Origin: Pseudomonas marvdashtae
GTDB taxonomy: Bacteria > Pseudomonadota > Gammaproteobacteria > Pseudomonadales > Pseudomonadaceae
Assembly: GCF_014268655.2 (NCBI RefSeq)
Contig: NZ_JABWQX020000001.1
Span: 3,254,001 to 3,318,000, forward strand
Direction: 5' to 3'
Length of the DNA: 64,000 nt
Program-made: the position numbers and the translations under genes
Shown: piece after piece, positions 50,576 to 59,154 of the stretch
Numbering within the stretch: position 1 is the first letter of the stretch
Layout of the letters: the number at the start of each line of letters is the position of its first letter
Notes under the pieces: generated by a model
Seen by the model: the letters and a program-made list of their open reading frames with translations, nothing else
Database searches by the model: none
What the model was told of the DNA's origin: nothing

Positions 50576-53500
50576 ATGACCTCGCCCTCTTTGGCTGACC
50601 GCCCCTCTGCGCTTGCGCAAAATGTCAGCTTGCAATTCGCCGACTGCCCGACCTTCGAGCAGATCGTCCAGCAAGAGCTTAAACGCGCCCTCCAGTCGAA
50701 ATACCCCTCGCTGGTCATCGACCTCGCCAAGACACAATTGGCCAGCCCCGATGCGATCGTCCGAGGTTGGAATTTTCAAGCGCTCATGCCGCTTGTGCTC
50801 GACTACCTGTCCCTCGGCACGCCCGTGGATTTTGGTTCACAGGGAATCCTTGAATGCTATCTTTCCGACTCACCGCCCCGACGCCTTCGGCCAGCCGATG
50901 GAAGGCTGGACATGGCGCTCGTCGAAAAGTGCGTACTTGAACTGCCTTGGCGCGTCCCCATCGGACTGCAAGATGCACTGACCCATTATTGGAATGGCGA
51001 CATCGCTGCCCGCTCCCAGGCCGTCCCCCATGCTCGCGCCAGCCGCTGGCAATGGCTCAGCGATACCCTCAAGAACATGCTGAATATCCACGGGCTGCAA
51101 CAGCCGGGATTGTCCGAACCGGCGCGCGACGCCCTGGACCAGATCGTCCGCTGGCCGGACCGTGAGGAGCGCTTCAAGCGCAATCTTCCACCGGTCTATG
51201 CCTACCGTCTGGAAAGTACCGTCACCTACGGAGCCACCAGTACCGTGCTGCCCGGCACGGCCATCCTCCTGATGCATTACACACGGTATGGACTGGTCAT
51301 TTTACTGAGTTGCCCCGGCAGCGCCGTGCAATCCTTCGAATCGATAGAAGCCTTCAACAGCTTTTGGGCCGAACGAATCTCCAATCGCTACGCCGTCGAC
51401 ACGGTCATCTGCCAACGCTACGAGATCGCTGGCAATGCCTTCGACACCCAGGCCGCGATGATACTGGAGCAGCAACTGACCGACCTGAAAACCGTCCAGT
51501 TACCCTCTCGGATCGGACAGAAGGACTTGAGTAAGCTCTTCCAGGAACTGAGCGATCCTGCCCGCTATCTGCACGATGCCCCACGCCTCGCGCCAGACCT
51601 CTCGACACAACTGCTGCCTGAATGGCTGGCAAAGGCGTCCCTCCTGGACCAGACCAGATTCCAGCGATACAGCCTGGCACTCGCCGGTGCCAGAAGTCGC
51701 GGTCAAGGGCGTCCGCGCCTGATGGATATCAACGCTTTTACGGCAGACGCCTTGCTCGCCCGGATGGAAAAAACCAACGGCAGCAGCCCGATCAGGGCCC
51801 ATTCCGGGCAATTTCAACCCGACGACGTGCAACTGACCTTCACTCTATCCACGGGATACCCCGGGACCATCGGAATCAGCCAGAAAAAAACCATGAGCCT
51901 GACCCAACTGGCCATCAATAACCTGGTCGCGCGCCCCAGCGGCTATCTGGTGCTCAGTCATCGTCGGGGCCTGACCTTACCGGCGTGGTTGACACCCGGC
52001 TACATCACCGACAAGGGCGGGCTGATCGAACAGGTAGATATAGGCAGCAGCTATCCGCGTTATCTTCAGCAGGAGCTGCTGAGCGACTCGTCTCAAGCGC
52101 GCCAGTACCAAAGAATTTTTGCTGAACAGATCCCGGCGCAGTTGATGCTTGAAGCACTGCAGCAAGCGCTCGATAACCAGAATGGCATGACCCACGAAGG
52201 GCTGCGTCTCATTGAGACACTGTTCCAACCTGACGCTGGCGACCAACGGGTTGACGGTCGTCCCGTGTTCATCCGGCACTTGGCTTTCCTGCGCAAGCCC
52301 AAGGCTACGCCTGACATCGTCGCCAATATGTTCATCATCGAGGCACAGGGCACCCAAACCGGTCCGCACATATTGTATCGTCCCCTTTACACACCCTCCT
52401 TGTTGGCGTTTGCGACGCGCCAGGCGCTGTTAAAGGCCATCGCCACCGCCGGGGATCTGCAAGACAGTGTGCTGACCTGGATGTCCGACGGTGCACGGGC
52501 GGTGTATGCCAACGGTGGTTTCCTTGAGCCACACGTCGTGCATTTTTTCCAGGGCGACGAGTTCAACCTGCCCGAACGGCCCGCCCCGGCGACGCTCGCC
52601 GACGACGGCGTCAACGATGAGTTGCTGCAATACCAGCGCCACGGCGAGTTGATGCAGTATCTTTATGGCTGCAACGCACGAGCCCTGATCGCCCAGGCCG
52701 ACCGCAACTCTGTCTCTAACCGCGAGAGCCGCTGGGCGGTGTTCCTCGAAGGTGGCAGCCTGCTGTTCAATGCGTTCCTGTTTCCGGTCTTGCGTGGTCC
52801 AACCATGGCCGTCGCCTGGCTATGGAGCCTGATGGCCAGCGCCAGCCAGGATATCCCGGCCCTGGTCAGTCAGGACCCGGAGACCCGCGAACTCGCCGCC
52901 GTCGATGTGCTGGTAAACCTGGCCATGCTGGTAAGCCAGTTACGCGCCGCCCGGCTGCCCGCCCGTTCACCGCTGCCCGACGCACTCAAGACGCGAGCTC
53001 TTCGCCCTCCCGCCCCACGAGTCGTCGCACAACAATGGCCCGCGCCGCCCCCGCCCAGCGTCTTCGAGGGAACCGTGACCTTACCCGGCGAACCCTCCGG
53101 CAGACATTTGGCCCTTGCGTTCAGCAGCCCCCGCTACAACCTGAGCCCGGAACAGCGCACTCGCATACGAGGCATGCAGGTGCCACGCCCCGCCACGTTG
53201 CCTGAACCAATAAAGAATGGGCCCTTGAAGGGCCTGTATGTGATCGGCAACAAATGGCACGCGGTAATCCAGGAAAACCTGTATCGGGTCGACCCGGATC
53301 CGGAGGCTGGCACTTCGATTGTCGATCCGCTCGATCCCACACAAATCGGGCCTCTGTTGCAATCGGACCTCGACGGCAACTGGACACTGGATTTGCGCTT
53401 GCGCCTGGTGGGAGGAGCCCTGCCAAGGCGCCTGGAAAATCAGCGACGTCTCAATGCAAAAAAAGCCGCTGACCTTAGCAATGAACTGGCGGATTACCTC

Positions 53501-55246
53501 GCGCAAGAGAACAAACGAGACAAGGCGCTGGACATCGCCCAGCAAGTCATGACGCGATTCGAAGAAACACCCGGCTTTACCGAAGAGCAACGCGCGCCGA
53601 GACGCAAGCTGTTTTACGACCTGCTCAACGAGCAGACCGAGGCCTATCTCAAATTGCTCGACAGCCTGCCCGAACGAGACAGGTTAGGTATCGGCCTGCC
53701 CTCCGAGAGTATCCGCGCACTGATGGAAAATGTAGTCAACAACGCCCGCAAGGCCGTGCTTGTGATCGAAGCACAAATGCAGGCGCTCAATGCGGCTCAC
53801 CCCGGTTTTTCAGGGGAATTGGTCGTGCGAGTCGTGATGAGCGATATGGACGGCTACCTGACGTACCTTGATGGCATGAGCGATATCAACGACCGCGCAA
53901 TCCATTGGCTGGAACTCAAGGATGAGTACCTGGAAAAGTTATTGAACCTGGACTCCATCGGGGCGCAAGCGTTCGAACGCCTGACACAGGGTCGTCCGCT
54001 CAATGAAAGAAACGTTATCGGTGCAAAGGCCTTGCAGGTGGCTGCACTTCCCATGCTCGCAATCAAAAATCCGGCATCCGATTTACCCGATAGCCTGTAC
54101 CGCATCGTCACACCGTTGGCGGAGCAAATGCGCTCCCATGCTGATCTGCAAGCGTATGAGCTGTCCCCTTCGGAGCAATTGGACGTGCTGACGAGCCTCA
54201 CCCAGCACTACGGCGAGGCCTTGGACGCGCTGCAAGGTATGCGAGTGCTCTATGTCGACGATATCAACGAGTCCTATTTCGACAGACTGATCAAGCTGCT
54301 CGACAGTCTGTATCGCGACGTATCCCGGAAACTGGCGGCCGAAGTCAAACCCGAACCCACGCCGCGCAAGCGTGGGCCAAAACGTCCCAAGGTAAATTCG
54401 GGACGCCCCAATAAAAAGGTGATCAAGACGCGCAAGAATGGCGTGCTGATCGGCGACCTCAAGCCAGCCGGCACCGTCTTGCCGATCGAGGTCGTCGAGC
54501 TGCGCTCCGAAGTCGATGACCAGGTCATTGCCACGTATTCGCGTCACGACGAGGTCTGGGATGTCGTTGAAGAACGTCGCCCCACTCCTGCGCCAAGGAC
54601 GAGAGCTGTCAAAACGATTAAAAGTGATGCGCGCCAGTTGCTGGAGCAGTTGGAAGAACGTTTACGTCGTGTGGAAAGCTATAAGAAGCACTGCCGCCAT
54701 CCTCAGGAAATCGAGGAAATCATGAACAATGAGGCGGACCGCTTTAGCGCCCTCGCAACCGAACTCGACAGGGCCTTCACCGCGTCGCAAGCCACGCGCA
54801 CGCCAGCCGAAAAGGCGCTGGGTAACCAATTGTCAGAGGCGATATCCAGGCTGAAGACCAAGGGCAGTGCCCTGCGCACCGAGTTGAGCCTGCAGTTGCC
54901 ACCCACCGACGGCAACCTGCGGTTCCTTTTCGAAAAAAACCTGATCCAGGTCGCACGCCTGGGCGAACGCAAAGCCCTGAAAGGGGCCCGCATGGATTTT
55001 CTTCAGGAATATGCCGTCAATGACCGTAACGGCTCCCCCCTCTGGTACGCTCACTTTCACTACGAAACGGCTGATACACCAAAAGCCGACTATAGCGTCG
55101 CGCATCTGAAAAGCCGGGAGCAACGCCGGGAACACTACCATTCGCTGCTCGCCAAGGCGCAAAACCCCTACGCGGTGATGGATGTGCACCGAGGGCAGAT
55201 TGGCAAATCCCTGGCCAGCGACAAGTTCCTGCCGTTGGCGCCCTGA
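50576..55246 (+). CDS. Very large dermonecrotic-toxin-like protein (DUF6543-type)
   Basis: 1556 residues. ATG 50576 has AAGGA about 8 nt upstream. There is no signal peptide. Family-like features are the mid-region MSDGARAVYANGGFLEPHVVHFF around 650, a hydrophobic segment GGSLLFNAFLFPVLRGPTMAVAWLWSLMA near 740-765, and a conserved end LWYAHFHYETAD...AHLKSREQR...VMDVHRGQIG. I recall the same C-terminal block in large Pseudomonas proteins annotated with a dermonecrotic-toxin domain. A Pro-rich stretch (about 810-845) and a basic linker (RKRGPKRPKVNSGRPNKKV, about 1270-1290) separate domains, and coiled-coil helices follow. No catalytic motif is recognised. It stands alone between a regulator and a terminator, with no immunity or secretion genes beside it. 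Confidence 0.75.
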   Translation: MTSPSLADRPSALAQNVSLQFADCPTFEQIVQQELKRALQSKYPSLVIDLAKTQLASPDAIVRGWNFQALMPLVLDYLSLGTPVDFGSQGILECYLSDSPPRRLRPADGRLDMALVEKCVLELPWRVPIGLQDALTHYWNGDIAARSQAVPHARASRWQWLSDTLKNMLNIHGLQQPGLSEPARDALDQIVRWPDREERFKRNLPPVYAYRLESTVTYGATSTVLPGTAILLMHYTRYGLVILLSCPGSAVQSFESIEAFNSFWAERISNRYAVDTVICQRYEIAGNAFDTQAAMILEQQLTDLKTVQLPSRIGQKDLSKLFQELSDPARYLHDAPRLAPDLSTQLLPEWLAKASLLDQTRFQRYSLALAGARSRGQGRPRLMDINAFTADALLARMEKTNGSSPIRAHSGQFQPDDVQLTFTLSTGYPGTIGISQKKTMSLTQLAINNLVARPSGYLVLSHRRGLTLPAWLTPGYITDKGGLIEQVDIGSSYPRYLQQELLSDSSQARQYQRIFAEQIPAQLMLEALQQALDNQNGMTHEGLRLIETLFQPDAGDQRVDGRPVFIRHLAFLRKPKATPDIVANMFIIEAQGTQTGPHILYRPLYTPSLLAFATRQALLKAIATAGDLQDSVLTWMSDGARAVYANGGFLEPHVVHFFQGDEFNLPERPAPATLADDGVNDELLQYQRHGELMQYLYGCNARALIAQADRNSVSNRESRWAVFLEGGSLLFNAFLFPVLRGPTMAVAWLWSLMASASQDIPALVSQDPETRELAAVDVLVNLAMLVSQLRAARLPARSPLPDALKTRALRPPAPRVVAQQWPAPPPPSVFEGTVTLPGEPSGRHLALAFSSPRYNLSPEQRTRIRGMQVPRPATLPEPIKNGPLKGLYVIGNKWHAVIQENLYRVDPDPEAGTSIVDPLDPTQIGPLLQSDLDGNWTLDLRLRLVGGALPRRLENQRRLNAKKAADLSNELADYLAQENKRDKALDIAQQVMTRFEETPGFTEEQRAPRRKLFYDLLNEQTEAYLKLLDSLPERDRLGIGLPSESIRALMENVVNNARKAVLVIEAQMQALNAAHPGFSGELVVRVVMSDMDGYLTYLDGMSDINDRAIHWLELKDEYLEKLLNLDSIGAQAFERLTQGRPLNERNVIGAKALQVAALPMLAIKNPASDLPDSLYRIVTPLAEQMRSHADLQAYELSPSEQLDVLTSLTQHYGEALDALQGMRVLYVDDINESYFDRLIKLLDSLYRDVSRKLAAEVKPEPTPRKRGPKRPKVNSGRPNKKVIKTRKNGVLIGDLKPAGTVLPIEVVELRSEVDDQVIATYSRHDEVWDVVEERRPTPAPRTRAVKTIKSDARQLLEQLEERLRRVESYKKHCRHPQEIEEIMNNEADRFSALATELDRAFTASQATRTPAEKALGNQLSEAISRLKTKGSALRTELSLQLPPTDGNLRFLFEKNLIQVARLGERKALKGARMDFLQEYAVNDRNGSPLWYAHFHYETADTPKADYSVAHLKSREQRREHYHSLLAKAQNPYAVMDVHRGQIGKSLASDKFLPLAP

Positions 55247-55258
55247 TCGCAACGAAAG

Positions 55259-55289
55259 AAAAAGCCGCAGCCCCTGGGCTGCGGCTTTT
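55259..55289. terminator. Bidirectional intrinsic terminator between converging genes
   Basis: The stem AAAAGCCGCAGCCC / GGGCTGCGGCTTTT with a very short loop carries T runs on both strands (CGGCTTTTG forward, CGGCTTTTTCTTTC reverse). It ends both the large toxin-like gene and the reverse-strand transporter gene. Confidence 0.9.
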
Positions 55290-55317
55290 GCCGATCAATC
55301 AAGTGAAGTACACCCCA

Positions 55318-57693
55318 TCAATGGGCAAACAACGAATTGCCCTTCTGCCCCGCCAATTTCTCAGGCTTGATCAGGAACCGCGCCAGCGCCGGCAGCAGCC
55401 ACAGCGCGCCGAACATGTTCCACAGCAGCATGAACGTCAGCATCAAGCCCATGTCGGCCTGGAACTTGATGGCCGAGAAAATCCAGGTGCACACGCCAAT
55501 CGCCAGGCACAGACCGGTGAACAGCACCGCTTTACCAGTGGATTTGAGCGTCTGATAGTAGGCTTCCTGCAACGGCAAGCCGGCCCGCAGGAAACTTTCC
55601 AGGCGGCTGTAGATGTAGATGCCGTAGTCCACGCCGATCCCCACGCCTAAGGCCACCACCGGCAAGGTCGCGACCTTCACGCCAATGCCCATGAATGCCA
55701 TCAGGGCGTTGCCCAGCACCGACGTCAGCACCAGCGGCAACACGATGCACAGCGTCGCCGCCCAGGAACGGAAGGTGATCATGCACATGGTCGCCACGCA
55801 GATGTACACCAGGATCAGGATGGTCAGTTCCGACTCCTTGATCACTTCGTTGGTGGCCGCCTCGATCCCGGCGTTACCGGCGGCGAGGATGAACTCCAGG
55901 CCATCGCGGTTATTTTCCTTGGCGAAGTCCTGCACCGCCTTCACGGCGCGGTCCAGGGTCTCGGCCTTGTGATCGTTGAGGAACACCAGCACCGGCGCCA
56001 GGGAGCAGCTGTTGTTGTACAGGCCATCGGCCCGGGCAATGGAGTTGTTCAGCACGTCCGGGTTGCGCGACAAGGTTTCCCATTTCAGGTTGCCCTCGTT
56101 CATGCCCTTGATCATTTGCTTGGACACGGTCACCAGGGAAATCGCCGACTGCACGCCCTCGGTGTTCTGCATCTTCCACATCAGCTCGTCGATAGGCGCC
56201 ATGGCCTCGTAGCGCGAGCAGCCTTCGGCCTTGGTCTTGACCATCACCACCAGCACATCGGAACTGGTGGAATAGTTACTGATGATGAAATTGTTGTCCT
56301 GGTTGTAACGCGAGTCCGGACGCAGTTCCGGCGCCCCCTGGTCCAGGTCGCCAATCTTCAGGTTCTGGCTGTACCAGAGGCCGCCGCCAAAGGCGAGCAC
56401 GGCCAGGGCAATCGACACCGGCGCGACTTTGGCGCTGGCGAAATTCGACAGCAGGCGCCAGAACGGATGCTCGCGGGTCGCGTCTTTCTTGCTGCGCTCA
56501 ACGGCACGCTTGCTGATGCCGACGTAGGAAATCGCCACCGGTAGCAGGATCAGGTTGGTGAACACGATCACCGCCACCCCGATGGACGCGCCGATGGCCA
56601 GCTCGCGGATCACGCCGATGTCGATGATCAACAGGGTAATGAAGCCGACGGCATCGGCCAGGATGGCGATCATCCCCGGCAGGAACAATTGGCGGAAGGT
56701 GCGCCGTGCGGCGGTCAGGGCGTTGTCCGCCTCGCTGGACTGCAAGGCGATGCCGTTGATTTTCTGCACGCCGTGGGAAATGCCAATGGCGAAGATCAGG
56801 AACGGCACCAGCATCGAATACGGATCGAGACCGAAGCCGGCCGCGTGCATCAACCCCAACTGCCAGACCACCGCCACCAGCGTTGTGCTCAACACCGCGA
56901 CGGTGCTGCGCATGCAGTTGGTGAACCAGTACAGCAGGATCAGGGTAATGACGAAGGCCACGCCGAAGAACAGCACCACCATGACCAAGCCATCGATCAG
57001 GTCACCGACCTTCTTGGCGAAACCGACGATGTGAATCTGCACATTCGGATTCTGGGCTTCGAACTTGTTGCGGATCTTGTCTTCAAGCTCGTGGGAAAAC
57101 TTGCGGTAGTCCAAGGCGAGCAATTTGCCCTGGTCCTGCGGGTCCGGGTAAGACTCCAGCAGCGGGATATCGATGATGCTCGACTTGAAATCGTTGGCGA
57201 CAAGACGCCCCACCTGGCCGGACTTGAGCACGTTGTTGCGCAGAAGATCGAGGCTTTCGGCCGAGCCGTTGTAACTCTGCGGAATCACCTCGCCACCGGC
57301 GAAGCCCTCTTCCGTCACCTCGGTCCAGCGCACGCTGGGGCTCCAGAGTGACTTCAGGCCGGAGCGGTCGACGCCCGAAATGTAGAACACTTCGTCGTGG
57401 ATCTGGCGCAGCGTCTCCATGTAGTCCTTGGAAAAGATATCGCCGTCGGTGGCCTCCACGGAAATCCGCACCGTGTTGCCCAGGTTCGCCAGGTCATTGC
57501 GGTGCTCGAGCATCTTCTCGATGAAGGGGTGCTGGAGGGGGATCATTTTTTCGAAACTGGTGGACGGCCGGATCAGCGTGGCCTGCCAGAACAGGAAAAT
57601 GCTGACCAGCAGGCAGATGATGATCACTGCCGGGCGGTTGTTGAATATAAGGCGTTCGAGAAACGTCGCCTTGTCTTGGTGATGACTGCTCAT
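55318..57693 (-). CDS. MMPL/RND-family exporter
   Basis: 791 residues with the duplicated RND plan: one N-terminal helix (about 22-40), a periplasmic loop (about 45-230), helices 2-6 (about 235-400), helix 7 (about 425-445), a second periplasmic loop (about 450-625) and helices 8-12 (about 630-775). Helix-4-like segments with acidic/Gly motifs are LVPFLIFAIGISHGVQKING and VALGVGIGVDYGIYIYSRL. The 791-residue size fits MMPL (hydrophobic-molecule) exporters rather than the 1000-residue drug pumps. A YCF48-like protein gene lies 43 nt upstream on the same strand, a pairing often seen in Pseudomonas. The substrate is unknown. Confidence 0.88.
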   Translation of the reverse strand: MSSHHQDKATFLERLIFNNRPAVIIICLLVSIFLFWQATLIRPSTSFEKMIPLQHPFIEKMLEHRNDLANLGNTVRISVEATDGDIFSKDYMETLRQIHDEVFYISGVDRSGLKSLWSPSVRWTEVTEEGFAGGEVIPQSYNGSAESLDLLRNNVLKSGQVGRLVANDFKSSIIDIPLLESYPDPQDQGKLLALDYRKFSHELEDKIRNKFEAQNPNVQIHIVGFAKKVGDLIDGLVMVVLFFGVAFVITLILLYWFTNCMRSTVAVLSTTLVAVVWQLGLMHAAGFGLDPYSMLVPFLIFAIGISHGVQKINGIALQSSEADNALTAARRTFRQLFLPGMIAILADAVGFITLLIIDIGVIRELAIGASIGVAVIVFTNLILLPVAISYVGISKRAVERSKKDATREHPFWRLLSNFASAKVAPVSIALAVLAFGGGLWYSQNLKIGDLDQGAPELRPDSRYNQDNNFIISNYSTSSDVLVVMVKTKAEGCSRYEAMAPIDELMWKMQNTEGVQSAISLVTVSKQMIKGMNEGNLKWETLSRNPDVLNNSIARADGLYNNSCSLAPVLVFLNDHKAETLDRAVKAVQDFAKENNRDGLEFILAAGNAGIEAATNEVIKESELTILILVYICVATMCMITFRSWAATLCIVLPLVLTSVLGNALMAFMGIGVKVATLPVVALGVGIGVDYGIYIYSRLESFLRAGLPLQEAYYQTLKSTGKAVLFTGLCLAIGVCTWIFSAIKFQADMGLMLTFMLLWNMFGALWLLPALARFLIKPEKLAGQKGNSLFAH

Positions 57694-57736
57694 GGGGTCC
57701 GCCTTCTTGTTATTGTGCCCGTCTGACAGGCCCGGC

Positions 57737-58789
57737 TCATTTGCTCAATTCGGCGCCCGAGGACGTGGTGGCGCGAACGCCGCCCTGTCCCGCCAGGATC
57801 AGGTTGCCGTTGCCCGCCGCCGTGACCGCCGCCACCGAAATACGATCCGGGCGGTTGAACACGCTGAAGGTCACGCCGTCATCGGTGCTGCGCACCACAC
57901 TGCCGCCGTTGCCGACGATCACGATCGAGCCGTCCGACAGAAGCGTGCTTCCCGACAAACCGAACTCCAACGCGCCACGGGCGGCCTTGAGTTCGACCTG
58001 CTCCCAGGTATCGCCGAAATCGGTGGAGCGGTAGAGGTTGCCGCGCAGGCCATAGGCCAACAGTGTCGAAGGCTGGGCGGTGCCAATCACGCCAAACAGC
58101 GAGCCCTCATACGGGCCTTCGAGCTTTTCCCAGGTCTGTCCCCAGTCGGGGGATCGGAACATGCTGCCGGCTTCGCCGACGATGAACAGCCCGGCGTCTT
58201 TCACGGCGGTCAAGGCGTTGAGGTGGAATTGGTCTTCGTTGTCGAGGCGGTCACTGACGTCGGCCCAGTGCTTGCCGCCATCGGTGGTTTCGTACAACGC
58301 ACCGTAGGCGCCCACCGCAAGACCATGGCTGGCGTCCTTGAACCAGACGTCCAGCAACGGCGCTTCGCGGGTGAGGTCTTCGAATTGCTTGGTCCAGGTA
58401 CTGCCGCCGTCGTCGCTGGCGAGGATCTGCGCGTCGTGCCCGACGGCCCAGCCGTGTTTGTCGTCGACGAAAAACACCGCGGTGAGCAGTTGGCGAGTCG
58501 GCACCTTGGCCTGGGTCCAGGTCTTGCCCTGGTCATCGGAATAGACGATATGCCCACGGTCGCCGACCGCCACCAGGCGCGGCCCGGCGTGGACAACATC
58601 GAGCATCAGGGTCTTGCTGGCCTTGGCCGATTCGACGGAATAGATGACATCGGACGTCGATGCCGCGACCGCCAGCACCGGTGCCGACAAGACGGCAGAG
58701 CCCAGCAGCGAGAGCACCGAGGCCAGCAACGCCACTCGGCGCAGCAACGGCGGCCGGCAGCGGCCCACAGCCATGACAGGCTCATTCAT
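57737..58789 (-). CDS. YCF48/BNR-repeat beta-propeller, exported partner of the MMPL exporter
   Basis: 350 residues. An N-terminal signal peptide (LLRRVALLASVLSLLGSAVLSA) is followed by repeated propeller blades with the BNR/YCF48 pattern SDDQGKTWT, SDDGGSTWTK, TTDGGKHWAD, SPDWGQTWEK, STDFGDTWEQ and STDDGVTFSV. It resembles plant/cyanobacterial YCF48 (Hcf136) only in fold. ATG 58789 (MNEPVMAVG) has GGGGAAAGG just upstream. The in-frame extension to 58918 would cross the likely promoter and is rejected. It is cotranscribed with the MMPL exporter and is probably its periplasmic partner. Confidence 0.87.
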   Translation of the reverse strand: MNEPVMAVGRCRPPLLRRVALLASVLSLLGSAVLSAPVLAVAASTSDVIYSVESAKASKTLMLDVVHAGPRLVAVGDRGHIVYSDDQGKTWTQAKVPTRQLLTAVFFVDDKHGWAVGHDAQILASDDGGSTWTKQFEDLTREAPLLDVWFKDASHGLAVGAYGALYETTDGGKHWADVSDRLDNEDQFHLNALTAVKDAGLFIVGEAGSMFRSPDWGQTWEKLEGPYEGSLFGVIGTAQPSTLLAYGLRGNLYRSTDFGDTWEQVELKAARGALEFGLSGSTLLSDGSIVIVGNGGSVVRSTDDGVTFSVFNRPDRISVAAVTAAGNGNLILAGQGGVRATTSSGAELSK

Positions 58790-58888
58790 AGACCTTTCCC
58801 CCATTATTATTGTTATGGCGTGATACGTTGCCAGTCTTGGAGCATAGCCCTGAAACCTGCAATCTAGAGCCACTCGCAAGCGGAACCT

Positions 58889-58918
58889 ATCGTATCGGGC
58901 TTTCGAAAGGTCTGACAA
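58889..58918 (-). promoter_or_regulatory. Candidate sigma-70 promoter of the YCF48-MMPL operon
   Basis: On the reverse strand TTGTCA (58918-58913) and TACGAT (58894-58889) are separated by 18 nt. Both boxes are close to consensus and lie 100 nt before the YCF48 start codon. The 365-nt gap (58790-59154) otherwise holds only the palindromic repeat at 59026. Confidence 0.45.
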
Positions 58919-59025
58919 TCGACGCCACGTTATCTTTTGTTAACCACGGGGGGTTGACGCTTGGAGTGAATGGCGAGGTATTCGGCGGGGTGATGGCCAG
59001 GGGCTCGGCGGTGGCGGGTATTCCC

Positions 59026-59137
59026 GATCGTTCCCACGCTCTGCGTGGGAATGTATCCAGTGACGCTCCGCGTCACGGCTTTAAAACGGACGCAGAGCGT
59101 CCAAGGCGGCATTCCCACGCGGAGCGTGGGAACGATC
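59026..59137. repeat. Nested palindromic repeat, GATCGTTCCCACGC family (second copy)
   Basis: GATCGTTCCCACGCTCTGCG at the left and the mirrored GCGTGGGAACGATC at the right enclose GTGACGCTCCGCGTCAC and GGACGCAGAGCGTCC-like hairpins. It is the same composite as 46197-46298, with one mismatch in the outer arm. It lies 18 nt past the pepN stop and could end or trim that transcript. Confidence 0.9.
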
Positions 59138-59154
59138 AGCAACGCAGAGCCTGT

